Assembly (NCBI RefSeq): GCF_010727475.1
Contig: NZ_AP022567.1
Span: 124,001 to 188,000, forward strand
DNA length: 64,000 nucleotides
Direction of reading: 5' to 3'
DNA from: Mycolicibacterium mageritense
GTDB lineage: Bacteria > Actinomycetota > Actinomycetes > Mycobacteriales > Mycobacteriaceae
A model generated the notes under the pieces. It had not been told where the DNA came from, searched no databases, and saw only the letters and a list, made by a program, of their open reading frames with translations. A program made the translations under genes and the position numbers. How positions within the stretch are numbered: the stretch's first letter is position 1; the number at the start of each line of letters is the position of its first letter. Below are positions 16,123 through 24,477 of the stretch, piece after piece.

Positions 16123-17485
16123 GCCGCTCCTTGAGCACTCGTCGTAACACCTTTCCGGAAGGGAGTCGGGGGATCTCGGGTACGAACTCCACGCGCGCGG
16201 GCTTCTTGTACGACGCCAGCCGCTCACCGACCAGTCCGATGAGTTCTTCGGGCCGCACTGCGGCACTTGTGGTTACGGCCGCGACGACGGCTTCCCCGTC
16301 GACCGGGTCGGGTTCGCCGAACACCGCGCAGTCCACCACCGCCGGATGCCCGTGCAGCACCGCCTCGACCTCGGCAGGCGCCACCTGGAAGCCCCGGACC
16401 TTGACCATCTCCTTCGCCCGGTCGGTGATGTGCAGGAAGCCGTCGTCATCGAGGAAGCCGACGTCACCCGTGCGGTACCACCCGTCGCGGAAGGCCTCGG
16501 CCGTCGCGTCCTCGGGCAGGTAGCCCGCCATCACCGAGTCCGACCGCACTTGGATCTCTCCGTCACCGGCGATCCGCACGTCGACTCCGCGGGCCGGGAT
16601 GCCGACGGTGTCGATGCGGGTGCCCGAAAGCGGATTGCACGCGATGACAGGCAATTCGGTGGTGCCGTAGGCGGTGAGCCAGCGGAGCCCGGTGCGTTCG
16701 CTGACCGCGTCGGCGACGGTACGGGTCACAGGCGTCGCGCACCACATGACATATCGCAGCGACGAAAGGTCGTAACCCTCCAATCCGGGGTGCGCGGCCA
16801 GCGCCAAGGCGATCGGCGCCACGGCCATTTCGATCGTGATGCGGTCGGATTCGATGTGCCGCAGCATGGTCTCGACGTCGAAGCGCCGGTGCAACCGCAT
16901 CCATGCGCCGGTGTCGAGCACCGTCGCGATGTTGAGCAGGCCGAGAATGTGCGAAGGCGGCGTCATGATCTGCATGCGATCGTTCGCCGTGAGCCCCAGG
17001 GCGTCGCGCCAGTGCCGGATCGCGGCCGCGAACCCGCCGTGGGTGTGCCGGACCGCTTTCGGCAGGCCTGTGGTGCCCGAACTGAACACCAACAAGGCGT
17101 CGGCATCGGGCGCGGGCACATCGAACCGCCGCCGCGCGGGAATGACCGGCTCGTCCAGATGCACCATCGGCATGAGCGCCGCCAGTACCTCATGGTCCCC
17201 CACCGCGTGGGCCGGCGCGGTCAGCGCGAGCGCATGTGCCACCTCGGCCGCTTTCCACGCGGGGCTGATCAACACGGCCGCGGCCCCCAGACCCCAGATC
17301 GCCCGCAGTGCCACGACGAACTCCGGGCGGTTCGAAGACATGACCGCCACACGATCACCCGGGTTCACCCCGCGACACGAAAGCGTCGTGGCCATTCCGC
17401 CGGCCAGCGCGTCGAGTTCGTCGAGCGTGTACCCGCGATCCCCGAATGCGAGGGCAACGGAGCTGCGGACGGCCGCCTCGGTCAC
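16100..17485 (-). CDS. AMP-forming acyl-CoA synthetase
   Basis: 461 residues from a GTG at 17485. ANL-superfamily motifs: phosphate loop LLVFSSGTTGLPKAVRHTHGG near residue 135, TAYGTTELPV, YRTGDVGFLDDDGFLHITDR, and the C-terminal lysine motif GKVLRRVLKE. The adenylation domain is somewhat short. It should activate a free acid with ATP and CoA as the entry step for the dehydrogenases downstream. First gene of the operon ligase-dehydrogenase-dehydrogenase-crotonase; its promoter region holds a perfect palindrome at 17545-17559 shared with the divergent ferredoxin gene. Confidence 0.88.
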   Translation of the reverse strand: MTEAAVRSSVALAFGDRGYTLDELDALAGGMATTLSCRGVNPGDRVAVMSSNRPEFVVALRAIWGLGAAAVLISPAWKAAEVAHALALTAPAHAVGDHEVLAALMPMVHLDEPVIPARRRFDVPAPDADALLVFSSGTTGLPKAVRHTHGGFAAAIRHWRDALGLTANDRMQIMTPPSHILGLLNIATVLDTGAWMRLHRRFDVETMLRHIESDRITIEMAVAPIALALAAHPGLEGYDLSSLRYVMWCATPVTRTVADAVSERTGLRWLTAYGTTELPVIACNPLSGTRIDTVGIPARGVDVRIAGDGEIQVRSDSVMAGYLPEDATAEAFRDGWYRTGDVGFLDDDGFLHITDRAKEMVKVRGFQVAPAEVEAVLHGHPAVVDCAVFGEPDPVDGEAVVAAVTTSAAVRPEELIGLVGERLASYKKPARVEFVPEIPRLPSGKVLRRVLKERHGRPSDG

Positions 17486-17544
17486 GAATCACCACCCATC
17501 ACGCACCCGTCGCCAACCACACCGAGAAGATACTATCATTAATA

Positions 17545-17559
17545 GAGAATGCTATTCTC
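17545..17559. promoter_or_regulatory. palindrome GAGAATGCTATTCTC, candidate operator
   Basis: Exact copy of the 12386 palindrome, here extended to 17 bp by a flanking A/T pair (17544-17560). It lies in the 107-bp gap between the acyl-CoA ligase (minus) and ferredoxin (plus) genes, 33 bp before the ferredoxin ATG and 59 bp before the ligase GTG. An AT-rich stretch (TACTATCATTAATA) next to it could be part of a promoter. Confidence 0.7.
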
Positions 17560-17592
17560 TCAATATCAGAACGCACTTGCTCAGGGAGCCTC

Positions 17593-17904
17593 ATGACTGC
17601 AGAACCGATGGCCGCAGGCGAAACCGGCGGCAAGGTGACGATCGTGTTCGAGCGCGAGCAGGCGTCCGTGCCGCGCAGGCAAGACGAGACACTGCTCGAG
17701 AGCGCGCGGCGCGCGGGGATGACTCCGCCGTTCTCCTGCGAGGCGGGCAATTGCGGCACATGCATGGCCAAGCTTCTGGAAGGCACCGCAACCATGCGGG
17801 TGAACGATGCGCTCGATGACGACGAGGTCGCCGACGGTTACGTGCTGACGTGTCAGGCCGTCCCGGACTGCGACTCGGTGACGGTGTCCTACGACGAGGA
17901 CTGA
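17593..17904 (+). CDS. plant-type [2Fe-2S] ferredoxin
   Basis: 103 residues from the ATG at 17593. The cluster ligands appear as CEAGNCGTCMAKL (C-x4-C-x2-C) plus a C-terminal Cys in VLTCQAVP, the standard plant/adrenodoxin-like pattern; the upstream LLESARRAGMTPPFSC is also typical of the domain found in oxygenase reductases. There is no fused flavin reductase domain. It probably donates electrons to a monooxygenase; the P450 at 25624-26826 or an unlinked oxygenase are candidates. It overlaps the convergent CoA-transferase gene by 16 bp. Confidence 0.9.
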   Translation: MTAEPMAAGETGGKVTIVFEREQASVPRRQDETLLESARRAGMTPPFSCEAGNCGTCMAKLLEGTATMRVNDALDDDEVADGYVLTCQAVPDCDSVTVSYDED

Positions 17905-18956
17905 ACGGACGCATCGGCATGGCGGCGGGACAATTCGTCGAACGCGGGCGCAGGCCGGTAGTGCGGTGTGTAGCCCGCCACGTGGATCGGGCTGCCCACC
18001 AACCGGAAGTCGCCTGCGGTGACAAGGATCTCGGGCACGGCTGAGAGCGCCTCGGGCAGCGTCCGGACCGCGGCGGCCGGAATACCGAGCGGCTTGAGGC
18101 GCGATTCCCAGCCTGCTGCGGTACCACTCGCCAGAGCGGCCGTGACCACGCGCAAAACCTCGTCACGCCGCGCGGCCCGTTCGGCCATGGTCTCGAAACC
18201 GTCGATGCCGGCCTCGTGTGCGAAAGATCTCCAGAACCCGTCGTGCGTCACGAACAACGCGAGATAACCCTCGGCGGTCGGAAAGAGCTGAGCGGGAACG
18301 TAATAGGAATGCGCGCCGTAGGGATGACGACATGGCTCGGTGCCGTCGTTGAGGTACGCCGACGCGCGGTAGTTCAGCTGCGACAGCATGACATCGCGCA
18401 ACGAGACGTCGACCTGCCCGCCCCGTCCGGCGACGATCATCGCCAGCAGTCCAAGCGCCGCGGTCAGGCCCGTCGAGTTGTCCGCGGACGAATAGCCCGG
18501 CAGTGTCGGTGGGCCGTCCGGGTCGCCGGTCATCGCAGCGACCCCGGTGGCCGCCTGGATCACGTAATCGAATGCCGGGTCATCGCCGCCGTCCAATCCG
18601 AAGCCCGTCATCGCGACACACACGATCTCGGGATTGAAGGTCCGAAGCTTTTCGTAGGTGAGGCCAAGTTTCCGGATCACCGACGGTTTCATGTTTACCA
18701 ACAGCGCATGCGAATCAGTGACCAGTTCGCCGAGTTTCGCCTGCCCCGCCGCTGAAGCCAGGTCCAGGCACAGGCTGCGCTTACCGCGGTTGAGGCTCGC
18801 GAAATAGCTGTCGCCCACCTGCCGCGAGATCTCGCCACCGGGCGGCTCGACCTTGATCACCTCGGCACCCAGGTCCGCGAGCATCATCGTGGCGTACGGA
18901 CCGGCCAGCATGACGCCGACCTCGATGATGCGGATGCCGGCCAGCGGGGCAGTCAT
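17889..18956 (-). CDS. CaiB/BaiF (family III) CoA-transferase
   Basis: 355 residues beginning MTAPLAGIRIIEVGVMLAGPYATMMLADLGAEVIKVE, the canonical family III N-terminus. RGKRSLCLDLASAAGQAKL and GYSSADNSTGLTAALGLLA follow; the Asp of ADNSTG aligns with the catalytic Asp that carries the anhydride intermediate. It moves CoA between carboxylic acids without ATP. The ATG overlaps the F420-type gene by 4 nt, placing it as the last gene of the operon mutase large subunit-mutase small subunit-LLM-CoA transferase. Donor and acceptor are unknown. Confidence 0.88.
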   Translation of the reverse strand: MTAPLAGIRIIEVGVMLAGPYATMMLADLGAEVIKVEPPGGEISRQVGDSYFASLNRGKRSLCLDLASAAGQAKLGELVTDSHALLVNMKPSVIRKLGLTYEKLRTFNPEIVCVAMTGFGLDGGDDPAFDYVIQAATGVAAMTGDPDGPPTLPGYSSADNSTGLTAALGLLAMIVAGRGGQVDVSLRDVMLSQLNYRASAYLNDGTEPCRHPYGAHSYYVPAQLFPTAEGYLALFVTHDGFWRSFAHEAGIDGFETMAERAARRDEVLRVVTAALASGTAAGWESRLKPLGIPAAAVRTLPEALSAVPEILVTAGDFRLVGSPIHVAGYTPHYRPAPAFDELSRRHADASVQSSS

Positions 18957-19909
18957 CGCAGCGCCTTGGCGAGCTCGGCGATCGCCTCACGCGTCCGGTA
19001 CTTCGACGCGATCAGCTCGTCTCGGGTCTCCCCGATGGGCAGCAGCCGCACCGACAGGTCCGTCACCCCGGCGTCGGCGAACTTCTCGAACCGCGCCAGG
19101 ATCGCGTCTTCGTCGCCGGCCGCGCACAGGTCTCCGACGTTTCGGGCCTCGCCGCGATCCAGCAGACGCTGGTAGTTGGGTGAGGTTTCGGCCTCCGCCA
19201 GAATCCGGTTTGCGCGATCCTTGGCGGCCTCGATCTCCGAATTCGCACACAGGCAGACCGGGATTCCGGCCACGATCCGCGGCGCCCGGCGGCCCGCGGC
19301 TGCGGCGGACTTGGTGATCTTGGGAGCGATGTGCTCACCGATGGCCTTCTCGTCGGCCATCCACAACACCGTGCCGTCGGCCGACTCGCCTGCGATCTGC
19401 AGCATCACCGGTCCCAGTGCCGCAACCAGCACGGGCATCGGCGGGTCGGCGCCGAGCACCGTCGGATTGTGCACGGTGAACGTGTCGTTCTCCACGTCGA
19501 CCGGACCCGGACCGGCGAGCGCGGCCGCCAGTACCTCCAGATAGTCACGCGTGTAGGCAGCCGGTTTCTCGTACGGCAGGCCCAGCATGTCCCGGACGAT
19601 CCAGTGGTGCGACGGCCCGACACCCAGTGCCAGCCGGCCATCGGCGACCGCGTGGGTCGACAAGGCCTGGCGCGCCAGTGCAATCGGATGCTGTGCCTGC
19701 AACGGAACCACCGCGGTTCCGAGCTCGATCGTCGAGCTGTGCGCGGCCATCAACGACACCATGGTCAGCGCATCGAAATCACTGGGCACCTGCGGCATCC
19801 ACGCACTGTCGAGGCCTGCCGACTCGGCCCACCGGATGTCGGAGACCAGCTTGGAGACTTTGCGGGCCATGTCACCGCGCTCGGCCCCGATCATCACACC
19901 CAGCCTCAT
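18953..19909 (-). CDS. F420-dependent LLM class oxidoreductase
   Basis: 318 residues starting MRLGVMIGAERGD. Features of the F420-dependent luciferase-like group are DIRWAESAGLDSAWMPQ, LGTAVVPLQAQHPIALARQA, LALGVGPSHHWIV and PVLVAALGPVMLQIAG. Mycobacteria use F420H2 in many such reductases. The gene starts on the last base of the mutase small-subunit stop (TGATG) and ends in a 4-nt overlap with the CoA-transferase, so it is strictly coupled. It may reduce or dehydrogenate an intermediate formed around the mutase step; this is inference from position only. Confidence 0.82.
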   Translation of the reverse strand: MRLGVMIGAERGDMARKVSKLVSDIRWAESAGLDSAWMPQVPSDFDALTMVSLMAAHSSTIELGTAVVPLQAQHPIALARQALSTHAVADGRLALGVGPSHHWIVRDMLGLPYEKPAAYTRDYLEVLAAALAGPGPVDVENDTFTVHNPTVLGADPPMPVLVAALGPVMLQIAGESADGTVLWMADEKAIGEHIAPKITKSAAAAGRRAPRIVAGIPVCLCANSEIEAAKDRANRILAEAETSPNYQRLLDRGEARNVGDLCAAGDEDAILARFEKFADAGVTDLSVRLLPIGETRDELIASKYRTREAIAELAKALR

Positions 19910-20307
19910 CAGCCTGAAACCTTTTCTGTCAGGGCCCGGACATCGGTTACCAACGTGTCGAGGGAGGTTCCGGTCGGGAACACCGCTGCCGCACCGGCAT
20001 CCAGGAGCTTCTGCACGTCGGACTGTGGGATGGTGCCGCCGACGACCACCGCGATGTCCCCGGCATCAGCCGCCCGCAATGCCTCGACGGTGCGCGTGGT
20101 GAGCGCGACGTGGGCACCGGACAGGATCGAAAGCCCCACCAGCGCAACGTCTTCCTGCAGCGCGATCGACACGATGTCCTCGATGCGCTGCCGGATACCG
20201 GTGTAGATCACCTCGAATCCGGCGTCGCGCAGTGTGCGGGCGACGATCTTGGCGCCGCGGTCATGCCCGTCGAGACCGGGCTTGGCGACCAGAACGCGAG
20301 TCGCCAT
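19909..20307 (-). CDS. B12-binding small subunit of a split acyl-CoA mutase
   Basis: 132 residues from the ATG at 20307. The cobalamin-binding signature of the methylmalonyl-CoA mutase C-terminal domain is complete: KPGLDGHDRG (D-x-H-x-x-G, His as lower cobalt ligand), LSILSGAH and VVVGGTIP. The start shares one base with the large-subunit stop (TGATG), which favours equal synthesis. As in isobutyryl-CoA mutase and archaeal methylmalonyl-CoA mutases, the B12 domain is a separate chain. MeaB encoded at 11448-12359 is the probable chaperone. Confidence 0.92.
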   Translation of the reverse strand: MATRVLVAKPGLDGHDRGAKIVARTLRDAGFEVIYTGIRQRIEDIVSIALQEDVALVGLSILSGAHVALTTRTVEALRAADAGDIAVVVGGTIPQSDVQKLLDAGAAAVFPTGTSLDTLVTDVRALTEKVSG

Positions 20308-21884
20308 CAGAACACCACCGGCTGCCGGAACTCGCCCCACACCGACTTCAAGGTCGACACCATCTCCCCCACTGTGCAATACGCATTGGCGCAGTCGATC
20401 AACCTGTGCATCAGGTTGTCGTCACCCTCGGCGCCCCGGGCCAACGCGGCCAGGGTTTCTTTGACCGCGACGCCGTCACGCTCGGCCTTGACTTTCGAAA
20501 GTCGCTTGAGCTGGAGATCGCGCCCCTCGGCGTCGAGCTCGTACGTCGCGATCTCCGGCGCAGGTTCGTCGACGGCGAACTTGTTCACCCCTACGACAAC
20601 CCGGCGTCCCGTTTCGACGTCGAGGTGGATCTTGAACGCCTCGTCGGCGATCAGGCCCTGCAGGTAGCCGTCCTCGATGCACTGCACCATGCCGCCGTGC
20701 GTATCCAGGTCAGCCATGATGTCGATGATCTTGGCCTCGGTGGCGTCGGTGAGCGCCTCGACGAAGTAGGAGCCACCGAGCGGGTCGGCCACCTTGGTCA
20801 CGCCGGTCTCGTAGGCCAGGATCTGCTGTGTGCGCAGCGCGAGCGTCGCGGATTCCTCGCTGGGCAGCGCGAACGGCTCGTCCCACGCGGCGGTGAACAT
20901 CGACTGCACCCCGCCGAGTACCGAGGCCATGGCTTCGTACGCCACCCGCACCAGGTTGTTCTGCGCCTGCGGCGCGTACAGCGACGCTCCCCCGGACACA
21001 CAGCCGAACCGGAACATCGAGGCCTTGTCGGTGATCGCGCCGTAACGCTCCCGCACGATGGTCGCCCAACGACGCCGGCCCGCACGGTATTTCGCGATCT
21101 CCTCGAAGAAATCACCGTGGGTGTAGAAGAAGAACGAGATCTGCGGCGCGAACTTGTCGATGCTCATGCGGCCGCGCTCGACGACGGTGTCGCAGTACGT
21201 CACGCCGTCGGCGAGCGTGAACGCCATCTCCTGCACAGCGTTGGCCCCGGCGTCGCGGAAGTGCGCCCCGGCCACCGAGATCGCGTTGAAGCGCGGCACC
21301 TCCTCCGCACAGAACTCGATGGTGTCTGCGATCAGCCGAAGCGACGGCTCGGGCGGCCAGATCCAGGTGCCGCGCGACGCGTACTCCTTGAGGATGTCGT
21401 TCTGGATTGTGCCCGTGAGCTTCTCGCGCGGCACCCCCTTCTTCTCCGCCGCGGCCACGTAGAAGGCCAGCAGGATCGCGGCCGTGCCGTTGATCGTGAA
21501 GCTCGTGCTGATCTTGTCCAACGGTATGCCGTCGAACAGGATCTCGGCGTCAGCCAAGGAGTCCACCGCCACCCCGACCCGGCCGACCTCTTCGCCGTAC
21601 TCGTCGTCGTCGGAGTCGTAGCCGCATTGGGTGGGCAGATCGAGCGCGACCGACAACCCGGTGCCGCCCTGGTCGAGGAGGTACCGGTACCTGCGGTTGG
21701 ACTCTTCGGCGGTTCCGAAGCCCGAGTACTGCCGAAACGTCCAGGTCTTGCCGCGATAGCCAGAGGCGAAGTTGCCGCGCGTGAAGGGATAGCTGCCCGG
21801 CGCGGGCGGATCCCCGGCACGGTCGCCCGGCCCGTACACGGGCGCCAGCGGGATGCCCGAGGGAGTCTGTACGTCGTCGTTCAT
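20307..21884 (-). CDS. large catalytic subunit of a split B12-dependent acyl-CoA mutase (methylmalonyl-CoA mutase-like)
   Basis: 525 residues from the ATG at 21884 (MNDDVQTPSGIPLAPVYG). The TIM-barrel motifs TRGNFASGYRGKTWTFRQY, LSVALDLPTQCGYDSD and GTIQNDILKEY are clear, and there is no C-terminal B12 domain. By manual alignment with P. shermanii MutB, Tyr53 and Arg171 occupy the Tyr89 and Arg207 positions and His208 the His244 position. Isobutyryl-CoA mutases carry Phe and Gln at the first two, so a carboxylated substrate such as methylmalonyl-CoA or a homologue is favoured. Arg171 is followed by GTWIWPP instead of the usual Tyr/Phe-containing version, so the pocket may differ. No Shine-Dalgarno is obvious upstream. 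Confidence 0.88.
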   Translation of the reverse strand: MNDDVQTPSGIPLAPVYGPGDRAGDPPAPGSYPFTRGNFASGYRGKTWTFRQYSGFGTAEESNRRYRYLLDQGGTGLSVALDLPTQCGYDSDDDEYGEEVGRVGVAVDSLADAEILFDGIPLDKISTSFTINGTAAILLAFYVAAAEKKGVPREKLTGTIQNDILKEYASRGTWIWPPEPSLRLIADTIEFCAEEVPRFNAISVAGAHFRDAGANAVQEMAFTLADGVTYCDTVVERGRMSIDKFAPQISFFFYTHGDFFEEIAKYRAGRRRWATIVRERYGAITDKASMFRFGCVSGGASLYAPQAQNNLVRVAYEAMASVLGGVQSMFTAAWDEPFALPSEESATLALRTQQILAYETGVTKVADPLGGSYFVEALTDATEAKIIDIMADLDTHGGMVQCIEDGYLQGLIADEAFKIHLDVETGRRVVVGVNKFAVDEPAPEIATYELDAEGRDLQLKRLSKVKAERDGVAVKETLAALARGAEGDDNLMHRLIDCANAYCTVGEMVSTLKSVWGEFRQPVVF

Positions 21885-21910
21885 CACTGGATAACGTACT
21901 TGCAGAAAAT

Positions 21911-21925
21911 GAGAATGCCAATACC
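21911..21925. promoter_or_regulatory. GAGAATGCCAATACC, operator-like half element
   Basis: Upstream of the mutase large-subunit start at 21884. It repeats, with one change, the sequence GAGAATGGCAATACC at 22066 in the same divergent region, and shares its GAGAAT arm with the palindromes at 8410, 12386 and 17545. Confidence 0.45.
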
Positions 21926-22066
21926 GATGAAGGGAAATAGTGGGTGTGTGCAGGCTCGGAGCCGACGCGGCCATCCAGCGACGCAGCACACCAACGGGCG
22001 CGAACAGTCTGGTGAACCCGAATCACCGGCAGCGACGCCGTATGATTACGAGACTTGCTAAAAAGG

Positions 22067-22085
22067 AGAATGGCAATACCATTCT
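22067..22085. promoter_or_regulatory. inverted repeat AGAATGG-N5-CCATTCT, candidate operator
   Basis: Two exact 7-bp arms around CAATA, 45 bp upstream of the SDR start codon at 22130. The left part, GAGAATGGCAATACC, recurs as a near-identical direct repeat at 21911-21925. The 245-bp region between the mutase (minus) and the SDR-ligase operon (plus) shows no gene and no cobalamin-riboswitch-like element. Confidence 0.55.
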
Positions 22086-22129
22086 GATACGGTTGCGCGC
22101 GCTCGCTGCCGCATCCGACGAGGAGGCGC

Positions 22130-22978
22130 ATGTCCAGCCAGCAGGAGTCATTCAGCGACCGGACGCTGGTCGTGTCGGGCGGCAGCCGGGGTATCGGCCT
22201 GGCGATTGCCTTGGGCGCGGCCCGCCGCGGCGCCAACGTGGTGCTGCTGGCCAAGACCGCCGAACCACACCCCAAACTCCCCGGCACGGTGCACACGGCC
22301 GTCGCCGATGTCGAGGCCGCAGGCGGCAAGGCAGTCGCCGTGGTCGGCGACGTTCGCAAGGAGGACGACGTCGCACGTGCTGTCGAGACCGCCGTCGAGC
22401 ACTTCGGCGGCGTCGACATCGTGGTCAACAACGCCAGCGCCATCGCCACCGACCCCACCGAGTCGCTGCCGGCCAAGAAGTTCGACCTGATGATGGACAT
22501 CAATGTCCGGGGTACTTTTCTGCTCACCAAGGCGGCGCTGCCGCAGCTGCGCAAATCCGCTTGCCCACACGTGCTGACGCTGGCCCCGCCGTTGAACCTG
22601 AACCCGTACTGGCTGGGCGCGCATCCCTCGTACACGCTGTCGAAATACGGCATGACCCTGCTGTCACTGGGCTGGGCCGCCGAATATGCCGATACCGGAA
22701 TCGGGTTCAGTTGCCTGTGGCCCGAGACCTACATCGCGACCGCCGCAGTCGCCAACGGTGCGGGCGGCGAGGAGATGCTGGCCGCGTCCCGAAGCCCGGA
22801 GATCATGGCCGACGCGGCGGCCGAGATCCTGTCGCGTTCGCCGCGCGAGGTCACCGGCCGCTGCTTCGTCGACGCCGAGGTGCTCACCGCCGCGGGTGTC
22901 GACGACCTGTCCCGATACGGTGGCGGGGAGACGCCGATCATCGACCTCTTCATCGATGCACCTGGACAGGGCCAATGA
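22130..22978 (+). CDS. short-chain dehydrogenase, HSDL2-like
   Basis: 282 residues, ATG preceded by GAGGAGG. TGxxxGIG appears as SGGSRGIGLAIALGAA, followed by the HSDL2-type insert NVVLLAKTAEPHPKLPGTVH and the active-site region TLAPPLNLNPYWLGAHPSYTLSKYGM, where Tyr and Lys are present and the usual Ser is replaced by the AP(P/S)LNL context typical of this subgroup. No sterol-carrier domain is fused. The stop overlaps the next ligase start as ATGA. The natural substrates of HSDL2-like proteins are poorly known; an acyl-CoA or fatty alcohol intermediate is plausible. Confidence 0.85.
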   Translation: MSSQQESFSDRTLVVSGGSRGIGLAIALGAARRGANVVLLAKTAEPHPKLPGTVHTAVADVEAAGGKAVAVVGDVRKEDDVARAVETAVEHFGGVDIVVNNASAIATDPTESLPAKKFDLMMDINVRGTFLLTKAALPQLRKSACPHVLTLAPPLNLNPYWLGAHPSYTLSKYGMTLLSLGWAAEYADTGIGFSCLWPETYIATAAVANGAGGEEMLAASRSPEIMADAAAEILSRSPREVTGRCFVDAEVLTAAGVDDLSRYGGGETPIIDLFIDAPGQGQ

Positions 22979-24477
22979 GTATTTCACTGCTGCTCGAGAT
23001 GGCGTCGTCTGGCAACCCGGACCGCACAGCCGTGGTGTCCGACGACATCCGGCTGTCCGCGGGAGAACTGAGCACTCTGGCCGCCGGCGGTGCCGGCGTC
23101 ATCACCGGCACCGGCGCCCAGCACGTGGTGTACGTCGGAACCGGAGGCGCACTGCTGCCCCTGCTGCTGTTCGCCTCGGCCGGCGCCGGCGTGCCGTTCA
23201 CGCCGCTCAACTACCGGCTCAGCAAGGACGGCCTTCACGAGCTGATCGACCGGCTGCCCGAGCCCTTGGTCGTCGTCGACACCGACTACACCGAGGTGGT
23301 GGTGGGAGCCGGCAAGCAGGTCATGACCTCCGACGAGTTCCTGGCCGCCGCCCGCACCGCTGAACCCGCGGCCGAGTTCGCCGACCCCGACGCGGTCGCC
23401 GTCGTGCTGTTCACCTCGGGCACCACCTCACGCCCCAAGGCCGTCGAGCTCACGCACAACAACCTCACCAGCTACATCACCGGCACAGTCGAATTCGGGT
23501 CGGCGGCAGAAGAAGACGCGGCGTTGATCTGCGTCCCGCCGTATCACATAGCAGGTGTGAGCGCGGCCATGTCAAACCTCTACGCCGGCCGCAAGATGGT
23601 GTACCTACGATCATTCGACGCCTCGCGGTGGGTGAATCTGGTGCGGGCAGAAGGCGTCACGTCCGCGACCGTGGTGCCGACCATGCTCGATCGCATCGTC
23701 AGCGTGCTGGAGGCCACCGGCGCGGAGTTGCCGACGCTGCGCAGCCTCGCCTACGGCGGCTCCAAGGTGGCCATGCCGCTGGTGCGCAAGGCGCTGCAGC
23801 TGCTGCCCGGCGTGGGCTTCGTCAACGCCTACGGCCTTACCGAAACCAGTTCCACCATTGCGGTTCTCGGCCCCGATGACCACCGGGCCGCGCTGGCCGC
23901 CGACGATGCCGCGGTGGCGCGCCGGCTCGGGTCGGTAGGCCAGGTGGTCCCCGGCGTCGAAGTGCAGATCCGCGCCGGCGACGGGACCGTGCTGGGGCCC
24001 GGCGAGACCGGCGAACTGTTCGTGCGGGGCGAGCAGGTCTCCGGCCGTTACACCGACATCGGTTCAGTGCTCGATGCCGAAGGCTGGTTCCCCACCAAAG
24101 ACGTTGCGATGCTTGACGGTGACGGCTACCTCTTCATCGGCGGACGCTCCGACGACACCATCATCCGGGGCGGCGAGAACATCGCCCCGGCCGAGATCGA
24201 AGATGTGCTCGTCGAGCATCCCGAAGTGCGCGAGGTGGCCGTCGTCGGGCCGGACGATCCGCAGTGGGGCCAGATCATCGTCGCCGTCGTGGTGCCCGCC
24301 GAGGGCGCCTCTCCCGACCCCGACGCGTTGCGCGACCATGTGCGTAAGCAGCTGCGGGGTTCGCGCACACCCGACCGGGTGGTCTTCCGGGACGAACTGC
24401 CCACCAATGCCACCGGAAAAGTGCTGCGCCGCCAGCTTGTCGACGAACTGCAGCCGATCTCGAAGGAGTCCGCATGA
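22975..24477 (+). CDS. AMP-forming acyl-CoA synthetase
   Basis: 500 residues from the ATG at 22975, inside the ATGA overlap with the SDR gene. ANL motifs: VVLFTSGTTSRPKAVELTHNN near residue 142, NAYGLTETSST, WFPTKDVAMLDGDGYLFIGGR (Lys in place of Gly in the TGD motif), GGENIAPAEIE and GKVLRRQLVDEL with the catalytic lysine. It activates a carboxylic acid to its CoA ester. It differs clearly from the ligase at 16100-17485, so the block can activate two different acids or the same acid at two stages. Confidence 0.88.
   Translation: MSISLLLEMASSGNPDRTAVVSDDIRLSAGELSTLAAGGAGVITGTGAQHVVYVGTGGALLPLLLFASAGAGVPFTPLNYRLSKDGLHELIDRLPEPLVVVDTDYTEVVVGAGKQVMTSDEFLAAARTAEPAAEFADPDAVAVVLFTSGTTSRPKAVELTHNNLTSYITGTVEFGSAAEEDAALICVPPYHIAGVSAAMSNLYAGRKMVYLRSFDASRWVNLVRAEGVTSATVVPTMLDRIVSVLEATGAELPTLRSLAYGGSKVAMPLVRKALQLLPGVGFVNAYGLTETSSTIAVLGPDDHRAALAADDAAVARRLGSVGQVVPGVEVQIRAGDGTVLGPGETGELFVRGEQVSGRYTDIGSVLDAEGWFPTKDVAMLDGDGYLFIGGRSDDTIIRGGENIAPAEIEDVLVEHPEVREVAVVGPDDPQWGQIIVAVVVPAEGASPDPDALRDHVRKQLRGSRTPDRVVFRDELPTNATGKVLRRQLVDELQPISKESA

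Noticed and set aside
20232..22061. Long open frame of about 600 codons on the plus strand across the mutase genes
   Set aside because: It is antisense to clearly conserved mutase subunits. Its product is Arg/His/Gly/Val-rich low-complexity sequence without domains, as expected for a shadow frame in high-GC DNA.
21885..22129. Possible cobalamin riboswitch in front of the B12-dependent mutase
   Set aside because: I found no B12-box-like sequence or suitable structure, only the operator-like repeats. Mutases are also rarely riboswitch targets.
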